Origin: Collybiopsis luxurians FD-317 M1
Taxonomy: Eukaryota; Basidiomycota; Agaricomycetes; Agaricales; Omphalotaceae
Direction of reading: 5' to 3'
NCBI GenBank assembly: GCA_000827265.1
Contig: KN834824.1
Span: 155,841 to 219,840 of the forward strand
DNA: 64,000 bases
Position numbers and translations under genes: made by a program
Shown: piece by piece, positions 47,723 to 58,179 of the stretch
Layout of the letters: every line of letters begins with the position of its first letter
How positions within the stretch are numbered: position 1 is the first letter of the stretch
The notes under the pieces: generated by a model
Databases searched by the model: none
Told to the model about the DNA's origin: nothing
What the model saw: the letters and a program-made list of their open reading frames with translations, nothing else

Positions 47723-48199
47723 ATGCAGTTCAAACTCGCCTTCGTCACCGCTGCTATCGCTTCCCTTGCGGCTGCCACCCCTACCCCTCGCACCGGCTCT
47801 TGCTCCACTGGCCCCGTTCAGTGCTGCAACTCCGTCGAGTCTGCTAGCAGCCCCGGTGTCTCTACTCTTCTCGGCCTTCTCGGCATTGTCCTTCAGAACA
47901 CTGACGTTCTCGTCGGTCTCACCTGCTCTCCCATCACTGTTGTCGGACTTGGCGGCAACGGCTGGTAAGCTTTAATCTATGTCAACGTTAGACCGTGTCC
48001 TTATATCTCTCTTTCTGCAGCAAGGCTCAATCTGTCTGCTGTCAAGACAACAGCCACGGTAAGCTTTACTTTCCTCGTACTCATTGAAATCTTGCGGCCC
48101 CTCTCTTCTTCCTTCCAAAATTGGCTCGCATACTGACGAACTGGCTCCTACTCTCTAGGAGGACTCGTATCGGTCGGCTGTGTCCCCGTCCAGCTCTAA
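47723..48199 (+). CDS. Class I hydrophobin (copy 2, intact)
   Basis: Secreted surface-active protein of 106 residues. Exons 47723-47964, 48021-48058 and 48159-48199 (242, 38 and 41 nt), all GT-AG. Signal peptide [19 protein letters not shown]. Eight cysteines in the hydrophobin order: [19 protein letters not shown], Cys at the first junction, VCCQDNSH and GCVPVQL. The C-terminal half is almost identical to copy 1, which lies 46 kb away on the other strand; the main difference is a shorter loop before the first cysteine. The start codon context (CACCATG) is strong. Confidence 0.94.
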
Positions 48200-49827
48200 G
48201 CACCTATTTCGTGCTTTCAACCGCGCAAAGCTGATTGCATCGGCCCGGGATGTCGTAGGACGCGATCTTTCGACACATCCTCGCTCTCAGGAAACTTGAT
48301 TTAATCTGGCATTTGGGTTTTGTTTACCATACCTGTTACTCATACACCGCGCGCACTATGAGCTTCGAGGTTGACATTTATCACAATCGTTTGGAGTTTA
48401 TATACCTCATTACACATTCCTTAATAAAGTTTTGGGCTTGGGTTTTGAATCATTTGTGTGTTGCGAAGAAATTCAGCGTTCGTACCGTAGGCTCATCGAC
48501 CTAGCCTGGCTAGCCATTCATGCGAAATAAGTGGTTCGCGAATACCACCATTGAACCGAGGATGCATCGCTGAACATGTGATCGTGGTCGCGTCTGTCAA
48601 GCGCGCAGATAGACGTTCGAACTATCCATCACAAAAGAATAGAAATTCTGCTTTTCATCTTGGTTCTGATATGTGAAACTGCGGTGGTGCTAGGCTACGG
48701 TCTATCGTTTCAGAACTTGGTGGCATGGTATGCCTCGAGTTGTTTCGATCAAAAGACATCGTTTCAAGGCCTAAATATGTTAAATGAGCTTCCATCTCAT
48801 TTCTTCGCCCTTTTGATAAATTGTTCCGCTTTCATGCTGGAATCAAAACAAGCAAATATGACAGATGATGGTTGTCCGATGTATTGGGATTATCATATCT
48901 TTGGTTAAGATTGTTCTTCTTTCATGGCCAATAAGTATGTACGACGATAGGATGGCTCCAAGGATATCGAAGACATGCAACCTCACTGATCTAAATGAGG
49001 TTCGACACGAGTTCGAGATAAGTAGTAGAGAACATTTCAGCAGTCATCGATCATAAATATAGGTTGACCCAGCTTCGCGCCGGCACGTTGATCATAAGGG
49101 CGAAAAGGAGCCTTGTTCAACGTCATGTTCCAGCGCAAAAGCCTCTGCCTCTTTGCCGTGACGTCATGCCATCAACTCCCGTCGGCACGATCTTCATTTT
49201 TTTTCGAGCTCAGTAGCATACAAAATCTACGGGAGCCTTAGTGTACATGCCGTTCGACTAAAATGGCAAAATGAACTTCAAATCTCGGGAGCTCCATCGC
49301 GGAGCAGCTGGCCTGGTAAGTGTGAGCAAGTTTGTACATATATAGGCTTGCCCGATCTTCCCAGCTCCTGAGCTATAGTATAGCGTTCACCGAGCGCATC
49401 GTTTTCTCATGCAGGATGGTATATTATCCGGGGATATCATGTCGTCAAAATATCATGCGGCGAAATAACATCTCTGAGCCTATGTAACTGGTGAAATGTG
49501 ATCCTGAACTGTAAGTAGACTGTACTCTATGATTCTCCCGCTGCTCCCAATGGATCTGCCATGCCCGAAAGCACCGAAATTTTCTCGAGTTCAAAAGATC
49601 ATACTTACGCGTTTTTCAATTGCAGAGCGCAAAAAATTCCTCCCACAACAATCAAGGGCTCCACAATTTGTTCGAACAAATTTCCGACAGCTTTCTAACG
49701 ATTGAGTATGCCTAGTAGGAAGAAATAAATGAAAATGAAAGAAAAATCATTTATTATCGTCATCGTACAGGTAAGTGCACGACCTCTGCTCTACGCAATA
49801 GGTACAGCTCCTATTCAAACGAAGAGG
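48200..49827. other. Intergenic between hydrophobins 2 and 3
   Basis: 3' flank of hydrophobin 2 and upstream region of hydrophobin 3. Open frames at 48660-49056 show no domain. Confidence 0.4.
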
Positions 49828-49834
49828 TATAAAG
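49828..49834 (+). promoter_or_regulatory. TATA-like box of hydrophobin 3
   Basis: TATAAAG 90 nt upstream of the position homologous to the hydrophobin start codon. Confidence 0.5.
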
Positions 49835-49923
49835 ATCCTTTCGACGACCTGTGCAAATATTCCTCACTACTCACTAGAACAACTAGCAGTTGTTGCTCCA
49901 GTTCTCTTTCGCCTCTCATAAGC

Positions 49924-50355
49924 ACGCAGCTCAAACTCGCCTTTGTCTCTGCTGCCCTCGCTACTGTTGCGGTCGCCATACCTGCTCCTGGTAATGAGCC
50001 TGCTAGTAGCTGCACCACTGGTCCTATTCAGTGCTGCAACAGCGTCGTACCTGCTTCCGACGCCTCTGCGACCAAAACTCTCGGTCTCCTTGGCATTGTT
50101 CTTCAGGACTTGAACGTCCTCGTTGGTCTTACTTGCGATCCCATTACCGTTATTGCTATCGGAAGCGCAAGCTGGTACATTCTTTCAGGGGGATTATACC
50201 GATTGCAACCTCACTCTACAGCTCCGGTGAAGCCGTCTGCTGCAAGGACAACAGCCACGATATGCTTATGCTTTCTGTTTACATTTCTGTACGAGATTTT
50301 GATTATTCAACAAGGTACCCTTATCTCCATCGGCTGTGTCCCCGGCGACCTTTGA
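49924..50355 (+). pseudogene. Class I hydrophobin (copy 3, start codon and splice donor lost)
   Basis: Homologous exons 49924-50174, 50222-50259 and 50315-50355 (251, 38 and 41 nt) keep the frame and all eight cysteines ([34 protein letters not shown]). Two defects stand out. The codon at the usual start is ACG (49924-49926) instead of ATG. The donor of intron 2 is AT instead of GT (CACG/ATATGC at 50260). The acceptor of intron 3-side is CAACAAG. The whole region is still open from an ATG at 49729 through both introns, which would add about 65 unrelated residues and lose the exon-2 cysteines. Either a young pseudogene or a gene using a different start and splice pattern. Confidence 0.75.
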
Positions 50356-52020
50356 GCAAAATATCTGGAATGACTCTTTCGCCTGCGTCGGAGAAGAGAT
50401 TTTCCAATTGTTCTGGGGTAGAGCCTTCGTTGGGCCCGTGGAGAAGGGTGTCAAGCATATTCTTGCTAAAGTTTTTTGTATGTGGGCTGATTTTTGGGAA
50501 TAGCTAGCTAGTTAGTTATAAGCTCGGTGAATTGATGTCGTCTCGAACTATTCGCTACTTCGTAACGCAGGCATAGGTTACCGAATTACATTGCTTCCTC
50601 ACCGTGAGCTGCATGTACTGATCAAGGGTACGAGATATATACTGGAAAAGAGAGACCGCTACTGGGAGCAGAAGGATTTTTGGTTACCTATCAGTCGTCC
50701 GGCTCTGGGAAGACAAACAGCATCTGGATGGAGCACATTCAAGCGGAGGAGAGTCGAATGGAGTCAACCTTGTCGTTGGTGTATGGCCAGTTGAACCGAA
50801 AGGTTAGCATGAGCTCGGCAGGCAATCGTCGTATAATGATCGAAGCAACTCAGATGCCACTATAATGGTCCAGATAGGTCTAGTGGGAAAAAGTTCAAAA
50901 TCTGCGATGCGCATATCTTAAGGTTCCTCTAACAGGAGTGGAAATTGCGTGAGGTGGGCCAGACTTCATAAAAACGAGCAGATTTAGTCTGGTCGCGATA
51001 CCTGAGGCCTGAGTGGCTTGAATACTTCGACGCTTCAACGAGACGACTCGGTCTGGGGGAAGCTTACGTCATGGCCGGATCAGACTTGCCGCTGACTATT
51101 TTTTCCCTTTCACGAATTCAAGGGCTATGAAGTATTGGCCCAACTTCGCCCCCTCTAGGTATACTTCTTGTATCGTAGATAGTTGGCTGCTGTCAGGGCG
51201 GGGAGATCTACAGTAACGATGCCCTGCGTCAGCTGTGAGCTCGTCTTCTCCTCCTGCAGCAGTCCCAGAGGCGATGGTGACAGGGTCAGCACCGGGATAA
51301 CCTCTGGAAACCGGCGTTCAGATCTTGGACCATGCCGTGTAATAAACCTTCCTTCCTTCCTTCCTCCCCAGGACTTCAATCTTCAATCTTCAAGCCTCGT
51401 GCTTTGATTCGAGTGCATGCGATTAGAGCGCAATTAATTACTGCTGACCGTGTTACAGTTTAGTAGACACTGGTCTTCAGGCCCCAGAGCGAACTTCTAA
51501 CAGTTGAGTCATCAGCTCGTTTTGATTTTTGGTCCGCAGGCTATCATTTCGATATTCGCGCTCAATATACTCAATGTATTGGGCATACTTCTTAGACCAT
51601 TTTTTGACCCTCCTCTCCCAGCACGCACAGTTGACATCATCATCTTCATCTCCATCATTATCCTCATCAGGCAATATCATTGTCAATGTCTTGAAGTGAC
51701 GTTTCAAAGATTTTTTTCGGAATTCTTCGTAGATCGCATAATCAATTTACGCCTAAGTACATAAGTGCCATCCAATCAAGCATTCTCTTTGGTTGGCTAT
51801 AGAGCGTTGGACTCTCTCTCTACCGTGACTTCTTTTGCTTTTGAGGGCCGGTTTTCTTCTTTTTCTTCTTCGTCTTTGTTTTTTACGCCTCCTCGCCTAG
51901 TGTGATGACTCTTAACAGTGCCGAGGAGCAAGAGCACGCGCTAACCCTGCTATATCGCCATGTTATATTCGTCATACCACAGACTTTTGTATACGGTGTG
52001 TCTTTTGATCTACTCTTTCA
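50356..52020. other. No gene seen
   Basis: Short frames only. One (50680-50865) contains SGSGKT, but no ATPase context surrounds it. A pyrimidine-rich tract (CTTCCTTCCTTCC) lies at 51349. Confidence 0.4.
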
Positions 52021-53406
52021 ATGGCAGTGATTTCTGACAAGAACTTGGTCGCTCTAATGACAGGGATATACGCTGTCTTGATTCCTGTTTCTTCCTTTAT
52101 TATGCTGTGGGTCCTTTTGGTTCTTATCTTTCAGCATCAAAACGTCTTTCTCAGTTGAGTTTGGAATTAGACGTCAAGGGCTCACAACAAAAGCGAGGAA
52201 AATTCTATTCGGAATAACAATTTTCATGTTTCTGCTATCCACAGCATACTGGATAGCTTCACTCTCGACATTGATCCAGTTCTTCCAGGCCTGGTTCCTA
52301 TCCGCTGATCCTGATACCCAAAAAACGCCTCACTATCTGTTCTTCTTCAATGCATTGATGCTGGTCAATGTTGGTTCAACCATAGCTCTTGCTCTTACTC
52401 TGGACTGACTTGGGGTCGCGTAGTATATTCTGACCGATGGAGTTGTAGTCTGGCGAGCCTGGGTACTATGCCATGCAGATGGGAAACGAGCTCTTATAAT
52501 GTGTCTGTTTTTGCTCTGTCTCGTAGCAGGTGCGTGGATCTCAGATTTCCTTCCAAATTTAGAGTTAACAAATGAAATTTCTGACGATTGTTACTCACAG
52601 CCTCCGTGGCTGCCACAATCACCATCCGCATTGTCTTAACGGTAATAGATACGGAAACAGGCATAGAATTCGACGAGCTGAACCTGGGAATTAATGTCAC
52701 GCAATTTGCAACGATGGTGTTTTCTATCTTGAACAATTCCATAGCTACTTCACTGATTTCAATCAAAGCCTGGTTGGTGATGATATCAAACTATTAGCAG
52801 TTCGGCTTATTTACTTTGCTCTTTCTATTTTAGGAAAAGTAGAAGTGTAATATGCAACGACCTGAACGCCAGTGTCGATGGGTGCGCAAAGGCCGGAAAA
52901 ATATTTGCCCTTCTCATTGAAACGGGTGTATTATACACTCTGTCTTGTGTAAGTCGGCCCTTCGTACCATTGTTCAGAGTGAAGCTGATACCTCCCAATG
53001 CAATCTGCAGCTCGCCTCACTGATATTTTCTGTCATTCCTCTGAAAATCGGGACAGTGGGTGACTTGTATACCCCTGTAAATGTGCAATTGGCGGTATGT
53101 GTCCCAAAATTTCTCTCCCCGGACATCTTATATTGACCTTCTCTTAGGGAATTTACCCCTTAGTCGTCCTTCTTCTGGTAACCCATAATCTAACCCTTGA
53201 TGAAACGGTAAGAGAGCAGACTGGGTTCTGTGCCACCACAATGCAGCTCGAGTCTGCCATGCACTTTGAGCGTCGATCTGTAATTTCAATTGGAAGCGAC
53301 AAGTCTGAAGCTAACCACTCCGCGGATGTTCACCGGTGTTGCATTCACAAACGCAGTGTAAGCTTCTCCGCCAAAAGTAGAAGGAGTAACATCAAGGGAA
53401 GTGTGT
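52021..53406 (+). CDS. Multi-pass membrane protein, Agaricomycete family of unknown function
   Basis: Seven exons: 52021-52106, 52135 to about 52405, 52424-52528, 52601-52772, 52834-52948, 53011-53094, 53148-53406. Six to seven hydrophobic helices can be read, including LMTGIYAVLIPVSSFIML, ILFGITIFMFLLSTAYWIA, LMLVNVGSTIALALTL, IMCLFLLCLVAG, IFALLIETGVLYTLSC and YPLVVLLLVTHN. The signature DGVVVWRAWVL between helices is common in a large Agaricomycete family of plasma-membrane-like proteins without known function. The C-terminal tail is hydrophilic and serine-rich. Odd point: the junction after ALALTL has a good acceptor (GTCGCGTAG/TATATTC) but no GT donor; the frame otherwise stops with TGA at 52406. 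That intron may use a non-canonical donor or the gene may be damaged. Confidence 0.7.
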
Positions 53407-53826
53407 AGGGGGGATTTTGCATGAGCTGCTACATCGAAGACATGTAATTTTTGGCTATGGCCTATGGCCTATCACTCGAAAGCTTTGAAAGATTACATAT
53501 TCTGACTGAATCAGTACCTAGAGCTTATAAGTTCTTTATGTTCGTTACATACACAATCTCCGATTCTAACATATACACATCCTATGGATCGTTGGAATGC
53601 TTACAGGAGACTACCGATTCCCATGTTCACTGAAGCTGAAAGAGGACTTGTACTCCCTTACCAGTACATGTATGTTTCAGGTAAGAAAAAGTCCATCTTC
53701 CCTTTGACATACACAACATCCGGACCTAGAGGGCTATATTTATCCTCGCTTTCGCTTATTCGAATAAGAAGCGATGGGCGGGCCTGCAGTAAAGTAGATA
53801 ATAAGAAAGGGGAGCTCGTCAAAGGA
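53407..53826. other. Convergent 3' spacer
   Basis: Shared 3' region between the plus-strand membrane protein and the minus-strand leucine-rich protein gene. No gene seen. Confidence 0.4.
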
Positions 53827-54913
53827 TCACACTGCTCTACTTCGTAGCCAAAGTAAGCTGTCCACTGACTTTTTGATGGGCTTTTCGGAGGAATACGTCG
53901 GTTGGTCGATGAGGAAGAGGTCCCGCAGATTTCTGCCGAGCTGGGGATTGGCTTCACATGCAGTTGCCAGAGCTCCTAAAGCTTTACTATCACTGGTATA
54001 GGATAAAAAGGTCGACTCAAAATAGAAACGAGCTTGCGAGAAGAACGCACATGCTCCCCTGACTATAGAAGCAACGGGCAATGCTATGCCAGTGAGCATA
54101 TACACAAGCATAATACAGAAGCACTGACCTCTTATCATGCCCGGAAATCCTTAACGCCTCGAGCTTGGGGCACGATTCCACAATAGCCAGCAAAACGTCT
54201 TTCCCGAAATGTAAAGCGGCGTCCAAGCAGATTAGACGCATTTCAGGACACATTCTGATGAATTCAATGAATTTCCTTTCGGTCATTCTTCCTCCACATC
54301 CAGTTTCTGCATCTCCTGCCAGGAAGGTGTTAAGCTGAGCGCGGAGAGCAGGACGAGACATTAGATTTGAGAGCATAGCACTGCAGAAACAACGTTCAGG
54401 AGATGCCAACTGAAATACTGAAACCAAGTACTGACTCGTCGATATTGAAATTCTCTCCGAACTTGACACAATCTGTGCCGAGCGTATCCAACGGACTTTG
54501 GTCCCACTCCGTTTTTTGACCATTATAAAGGCTTTTATGGTGAGTACGAGAAAAATCAGCGCCGCGGGTTTTGAATGACTTGGGTGGAGGAGGAGGTGGA
54601 GGACGACCTCCTCGGAACCCTCCTCTTCCCCCGCCACGACGACCTCCTCCACTGCCACGTCCCCGTTTGAGTCTCGTCCTCGGCCTATGGCAGCTCCGGC
54701 CCCGACGGTGTTCCCTAAAGAATGCAAACTAAATCCGTTTGTTCGTGAAGCTGGCATGCTTGAAAGTAGGCGGTGTTGGTGGTTCGGGTTCAAGCTGGGT
54801 AGAATCTTTTCCTGGTCTCAAATGATGTTGTAAGCATGTGGATCGTCGCAAATTCAGATCTTGATTCTTGTTCAGATTTGCGCGTTACCAAACGCACCTT
54901 GAATATCTTTCAT
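53827..54913 (-). CDS. Conserved leucine-rich protein with RGG/Pro-rich N-terminus (one internal TAG)
   Basis: Exons (minus): 54898-54913, 54436-54811, 54129-54380, 53827-54058; phases agree, 291 residues if the internal stop is read through. Order: MKDIQ, a Pro/Glu-rich segment, an Arg/Gly-rich run (RGGGRGGFRGG), PPPPPPKSF, then the conserved FKTRGADFSRTHHKSLYN and a leucine-rich half (FIEFIRMCPEMRLICLD, LLAIVESCPKLEALRISG). The leucine-rich half resembles RNI-like/F-box-associated proteins common in Agaricomycetes; no F-box is seen. A TAG at 54729-54731 interrupts the frame within exon 2, just before FAFFREHRRG. It could be a nonsense change, or it could lie in a very short intron that I cannot define. 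Function unknown. Confidence 0.6.
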
Positions 54914-55046
54914 TCTGGGTGAATCCTGGCAATAGCTGGAAGGCTTTTTCGGATTCTGAGCTATCGAAGCTTGGCTACATCTAGAAGAAACTGAGATGCA
55001 ATGATCATTGAAATGAACCGCGTCACTCATCAGATTCAGTAACGTG
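54914..55046. promoter_or_regulatory. Short divergent intergenic region
   Basis: Only about 130 nt separate the two divergently oriented start codons at 54913 and 55047, so the promoters must overlap. Confidence 0.4.
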
Positions 55047-56737
55047 ATGGTGAGTTCGGCGCCTACCTTGGCGGTTAAATTCTTCGACCTTGACCTCGAT
55101 GTCGGTGAAACTGAGCAGCGTTACATATTGCATTTATTGATATTTTTTGCAGTGGGGACCCATTCAATTCCGTTCAAGGTCAAGAAATTTCTTCCGGAAC
55201 GCACTGGCAACCCGCCAAAATCTCAGAATGAGTCTAGGTTTAGCAAGGGAATTGGCGCGTCTCCGACCAAGATATGGCGAGTTCTTCGTCTCAAAGTCAT
55301 TTCTCTCTGAGGCTTATTCATGCTTAGAAACACTCCTGCACCTTAAATCTGTCAGATATTGTAAGTGGGAATAAGTATCTGTGTGCAAAATTTTGTCTGT
55401 TGAGGTTGCTTTTGATACTCTATCTGCGCACGCAAAGCAGTCGTGAGCACAAACACCAACGAAACGCACTCTCTTCCCCCTCTTCCCTCTCTTCCTTCTC
55501 TTCCGCCTTCTTCATCGTCGGTCTCCGGACCATTACCATGGTTATCACTCTCTGAGATTAACGAATATCTGAAGCTTCTTCGGTATCATATACCTTGGAC
55601 CTTTACTACCTCAAACAAGACAACACACGGAAGGGTCAAGTTTGGCCCTGGCTGGTCTTACCATGGAAAATACCTACTCAAGTCATGGCAAGATGGTACT
55701 TTATTTGCTTCGAGGATTAGAGACATTCTGCATAGCGAGGGAGTGAGTAAATTTTTACGACGAATTTGTCTGAAAATCACAACCATGTTCGAACGTTAGA
55801 TTCCGTATTCCCTTGTCAACTCTTCCGAATTTTATATGAATCTGGTACAGAGAAGTTCAGCCGACCTTCGATTTTCTAATCCTCCAATCTCGACTGCCTC
55901 TTCACCGGCATCAGTGTTGAAGTCGCACAATCTACCTTTTCAGAATAAGCTCCTTGCAGAGCAGAGGGATGAGGATGAGAGGGAGGAGAAGGTTACAATA
56001 ATGCTGCTTCAGATAAAAACAACCAATGCCTACGTTCCTTCGGAAATCTCAGACCTGAGAAGGCCAGCTCCAGCCAGAGATGTTACTCGTAAGTATTCCA
56101 GCCTATTGTCTACCGGTTTACCCATCGTCTGTGTGCTAAATGGACCTTCTCTTCACTGTAGCTTTCCCCGAAGCACTAATAGTCCCAGGTCTCACCATTC
56201 GCGATGTTCGATTCGCAATGCTCGTCGATAACATTTTCAGAAAGGATTTCATCGCACGAGGGATGGGGATCAATTCCGTCTCTCCGGACATCCATCAACG
56301 AGAGTATCCATCCGCTGAGCAAATGGTAAGCAACATGTTTTGGAAAGGGTTTTGTCCATGTTGTGCGCTGCCACATGAAATACACGAGTGCGAGAGGCGG
56401 AGCCAGTATGGACCCTCGAAGTCCTGCGATGTGTGTGGAAAACATGGACATTGGGTGATAGATTGCGAGTACGTGAGAAGAAGAAAGAGGAATGAACTTG
56501 AGGGAAATCGGGAGAACGTAGGTGCGGAGGGGCAAGCAGTGGAGCTGCATCGGGAGAAGACGAGGCTGAGGAATAGAAAGGTACAGTTCAAGCTGATTCC
56601 TTTCGCTTACACCGCTCATTTAAACTTCCTGCTGTCTCGATCATTTTCCCTTCTCTCTTTATGCGTGTTGCGAATAGACACGCGAAAAATTCAAAATGCG
56701 AAAGGAGAAACGTCTTTGGACAAGAAGGGAGAAGTGA
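55047..56737 (+). CDS. CCHC zinc-knuckle protein with presequence-like N-terminus
   Basis: Proposed exons: 55047-55049 (the ATG alone), 55153-55360, 55441-55742, 55851-56088, 56162-56580, 56678-56737. Phases fit throughout and give 409 residues; every intron is GT-AG. The N-terminus (MWGPIQFRSRSRNFFRNALA and on) is rich in Arg and Ser and lacks acidic residues, as in mitochondrial presequences. A Pro/Leu-rich linker follows (LPPLPSLPSLPPSSSS). Near the C-terminus are CPCCALPHEIHEC and a classic zinc knuckle CDVCGKHGHWVIDC (C-x2-C-x4-H-x4-C). The extreme C-terminus is basic. I do not recognise the family. The one-codon first exon is the weakest part; if wrong, the start lies elsewhere upstream. 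Confidence 0.6.
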
Positions 56738-56943
56738 GCGAGGGATTTTCAGTGCAGCAAACTCAGTAGTTGATTACCAGACGAAGTGGACAAGAGTAAA
56801 AAGTACATATACATTCATTTTATAATGCCGCATGGATCCCTTATAGAACGTTCTTTTCCAAGGCCGACTATCTATCTTAAGCCTTTGCTGCTGCTGCTCG
56901 TCTGCCTGCATATTGTTGTGTGAGGTACTCCTATCGATAATTG

Positions 56944-57834
56944 TCAGTTTAATCCAAAACATCTGACAAGAACAAGTCCGCTCGCCTCATCAAACGTAGC
57001 CTTGAACGAGTCCCGAGCCTTTACATCGGCCCAATACTTTCTCCACCTCTCGAATCTCGGCTCGGTCTGCAATTTCTCCCATGTACTCTTCCCCTCTCCC
57101 TCAGGGAAGCTTCCATAATCATTCTTCAACGCAATCTCCAATCGAGCGAAAAACGGAACAACAGCAGCGTCGGCAGTGGTAAAATGCTTCCCATCGCCAA
57201 TAGCAAAGCCCTCCGGAGCCAAGAGATTTTGAATCGTTTCAAATGCTGTAAGAACACTTTCCGCGCTGGCCTTGCCCGATTGGAAAGCGTAATATGGGGG
57301 AGCGAATTTGGTTGAGAAAGCGTCAATGAAGAAGCGAGTTTGGGCGCGAAGGACTGGGTCTTTGGGAAGGAGGGCGCTGTCGGGGTAGAGGTCGGCCACA
57401 AATTCGAGTAGGACTAGGGACTCGGCGATTTTGGTGGACTCAGGGGATGGCTGATCGCCTGGAACTTTTGGGCCGCCAAAAGCAACAGCAGGAACCTAGT
57501 TGAGTTAGGAATATGGATACGGAACTTGGCTGAGCTGGGTTAAATGCACAAACCTTACTCGCGGGGTTGATCTTGGGCTGGTACCACTCTGGCTTGTTCT
57601 TGAGATCAATCTCATACCTTATGAAATCCTTGTTTGGTTTCGCGCCGCTCTCCGCCAGAGCCAGTTCGACCTAGGAGGCAGTTAGATCTCGACCGGTTTT
57701 ACCTTCATCTCGACGTATGAAATTACCCTGTGCGCAAAAGGACAGGTCTATGTCGTAATTCAGTTGAATTGTAGAGTCATTACCGGACCGTTTACCTTGG
57801 CAGTATAGAGGGTAAGGGGTTCAGCCAAAGCCAT
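56944..57834 (-). CDS. Glutathione S-transferase, Cys-type (omega-like)
   Basis: Exons (minus): 57796-57834, 57727-57747, 57554-57670, 56944-57495; 242 residues. Conjugates or reduces substrates with glutathione. The thioredoxin-like N-domain carries TCPFAHR, on its own 21-nt exon, with Cys in the position typical of omega/thioltransferase-type GSTs. NPASKVPAVAFGG supplies the cis-Pro for glutathione binding and PESTKIAESLVLLEF the Glu-Ser pair. The all-helical C-domain follows (FFIDAFSTKF, HFTTADAAVVPFFARLE). The fungal subclass cannot be fixed by eye. Cytosolic: no signal peptide. A TATA box lies 44 nt upstream of the ATG. Confidence 0.93.
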
Positions 57835-57877
57835 TGTTAGTAGATGGTTGATAATCAAAGTTGAAGGTGTTCCTGTT

Positions 57878-57885
57878 CTTTTATA
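57878..57885 (-). promoter_or_regulatory. TATA box of the GST gene
   Basis: TATAAAAG on the minus strand, 44 nt upstream of the start codon, which implies a very short 5' leader. Confidence 0.55.
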
Positions 57886-58179
57886 CCATGACTGGATGAG
57901 TAAACTACGACTGGATGAATAAGCGTATCGTTAAAAATGGGTCAAGAATCTCATAGCGCGTCATGATAGCGCAATGTGTAACATTCCGGACGTGGAGAAC
58001 CGGTATCATGAGACCACGCCTGAGATCTAGCCTCTTGACTTATAGTCTACACAGTTACACACGAATCATATTCTTGATCCTTAATACAGCGAGTATTGAA
58101 CTACTCCCAAAAAATGTCGAAAATAAGATGTATATATAGCAAGTACTTTTCTGCGCAGCGCGATCACAAACAAAAAACC

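Noticed and set aside
50680..50865. P-loop-like SGSGKT in a 61-codon frame
   Set aside because: No kinesin, ATPase or kinase context on either side, the frame is short, and there are no splice signals to extend it; a chance match is more likely.
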